A stretch of DNA of 64,000 nucleotides from UBA710 sp051656785 (GTDB lineage Bacteria; Bacillota_I; Bacilli_A; Mycoplasmatales; Metamycoplasmataceae). Below the pieces are notes generated by a model that did no database searches, was not told the DNA's origin, and saw nothing but the letters and a program-made list of their open reading frames with translations. The position numbers were made by a program, and so were the translations under genes. The stretch is taken from the NCBI GenBank assembly GCA_051656785.1, contig JBOFJK010000002.1:62001-126000 (forward strand). The letters run 5' to 3'. Positions 63,513 through 64,000 of this stretch are shown here, one piece after another; position 1 is the first letter of the stretch; every line of letters begins with the position of its first letter.

Positions 63513-64000
63513 ATAATAACATTAATGAGGAATTTGAAGTTCAGTGTTTTTTTATTGACCTTGATGGAACGTCATTGGATTATAAAAGGCGTTATATTTC
63601 TGATTTAAATGCTAACAAGATTAAAGAGATAAACCAAAAAACCCCTATAATCATTTCTACTGGGAGAAGTTTTGGAAATAAAGTTAAAGACATTATGAAA
63701 CAACTTGATATCAAATATGCTATTTGTCAAAATGGAGCCATCATTGTCGATAGTAAGGGTGAAGTTTTGCAAGATATTGTTATTCAATCTGAAATGGTTA
63801 TACTTATAAAAGAAATTGCAATTAAACACAATGTTTTTATTATTCCTAATTCTCAATATAAGATTTATACTAATAACTGATATTTAAAACCACTTAAATG
63901 ATTTAATAAAAAACATTATTTTAAATTAAAGGATTTTAATATTGATCTTAAATATAATAAATTAGTTTTGGCTGGTTGTACAAAAAAGAAGTTATATAAT
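63503..64000 (+). CDS. HAD-superfamily (Cof-like) hydrolase, truncated by window edge
   Basis: At least 166 residues visible; the frame is open to the window end. HAD motif I is FFIDLDGTSLDY, motif II IIISTGRSF, and CQNGAIIVDSKGEVL matches the Cof/IIB subclass, which dephosphorylates sugar or nucleotide phosphates. There is no ATG before motif I. ATT at 63503 has GAGGA nine bases upstream; a GTG at 63482 is the alternative but lacks a ribosome site. The start is therefore uncertain, the family is not. Confidence 0.85.

Noticed and set aside
1..64000. CRISPR arrays, insertion sequences, prophage or tandem-repeat surface-variation loci
   Set aside because: No regularly spaced repeats, transposase motifs, phage genes or long tandem repeats or homopolymer switches were seen on reading both strands.

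Overview
The window is a contiguous piece of an AT-rich mollicute chromosome. TGA is read as tryptophan throughout: almost every long gene contains in-frame TGA at positions where its family has Trp, and under the standard code these genes would look broken. A P80/P60-like membrane pair, a nucleoside-type lipoprotein ABC system, a degenerate LicD-like protein and a very small genome-style gene set point to a mycoplasma, probably of the Hominis group. I cannot name the species. Genes are tightly packed, with many TAATG-type start/stop overlaps. No stretch longer than about 240 bases lacks a gene or RNA. I see no insertion sequences, CRISPR arrays, phage genes or long repeats.

Left part (1-19.4 kb, nearly all minus strand): a lipoprotein cut by the window edge and a membrane-anchored partner (P60/P80-like); a lone plus-strand LicD-like pseudoenzyme; an ABC ATPase with a 2680-residue FtsX-type permease; rsmG and prs; a hypothetical gene with a good promoter; and the RNA/DNA maintenance run mnmE-tatD-rsmA.

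Middle part (19.5-41.4 kb, mostly plus): ychF, an RlmD-like methyltransferase, tRNA-Trp(CCA), recO, an orphan OmpR-type regulator, an S1 protein, pgi, SRP RNA, dnaN and yaaA without an adjacent dnaA, an ABC-2 exporter, argS, a minimal RNA polymerase delta subunit, tsaE-tsaB-tsaD for t6A synthesis, a purine-type NCS2 permease behind a structured leader, ung, rplK-rplA with an L1-type leader, a BMP lipoprotein, and thiI-ezrA on the minus strand.

Right part (41.5-64 kb): ATPase and two permeases of a nucleoside importer that fit the BMP lipoprotein; Asp23/FakA/PlsX lipid genes; rnc and smc; asnA and uvrB (apparent AUU start); the primosome pair dnaB-dnaI with a CoaE-like kinase on the minus strand; then the Firmicute-like order cysS-rlmB-sigma factor-rpmG-secE-nusG, tRNA-Tyr, tRNA-Gln, proS, thioredoxin and the start of a HAD hydrolase.

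Regulation: about ten genes have a TATAAT-like -10 hexamer only 6-8 bases before the ATG, which predicts leaderless mRNAs. Two regulators unusual for such a reduced genome are present: the OmpR-like protein and a SigH-position sigma-like factor. The best candidate for an undescribed element is the folded leader in front of the NCS2 permease.
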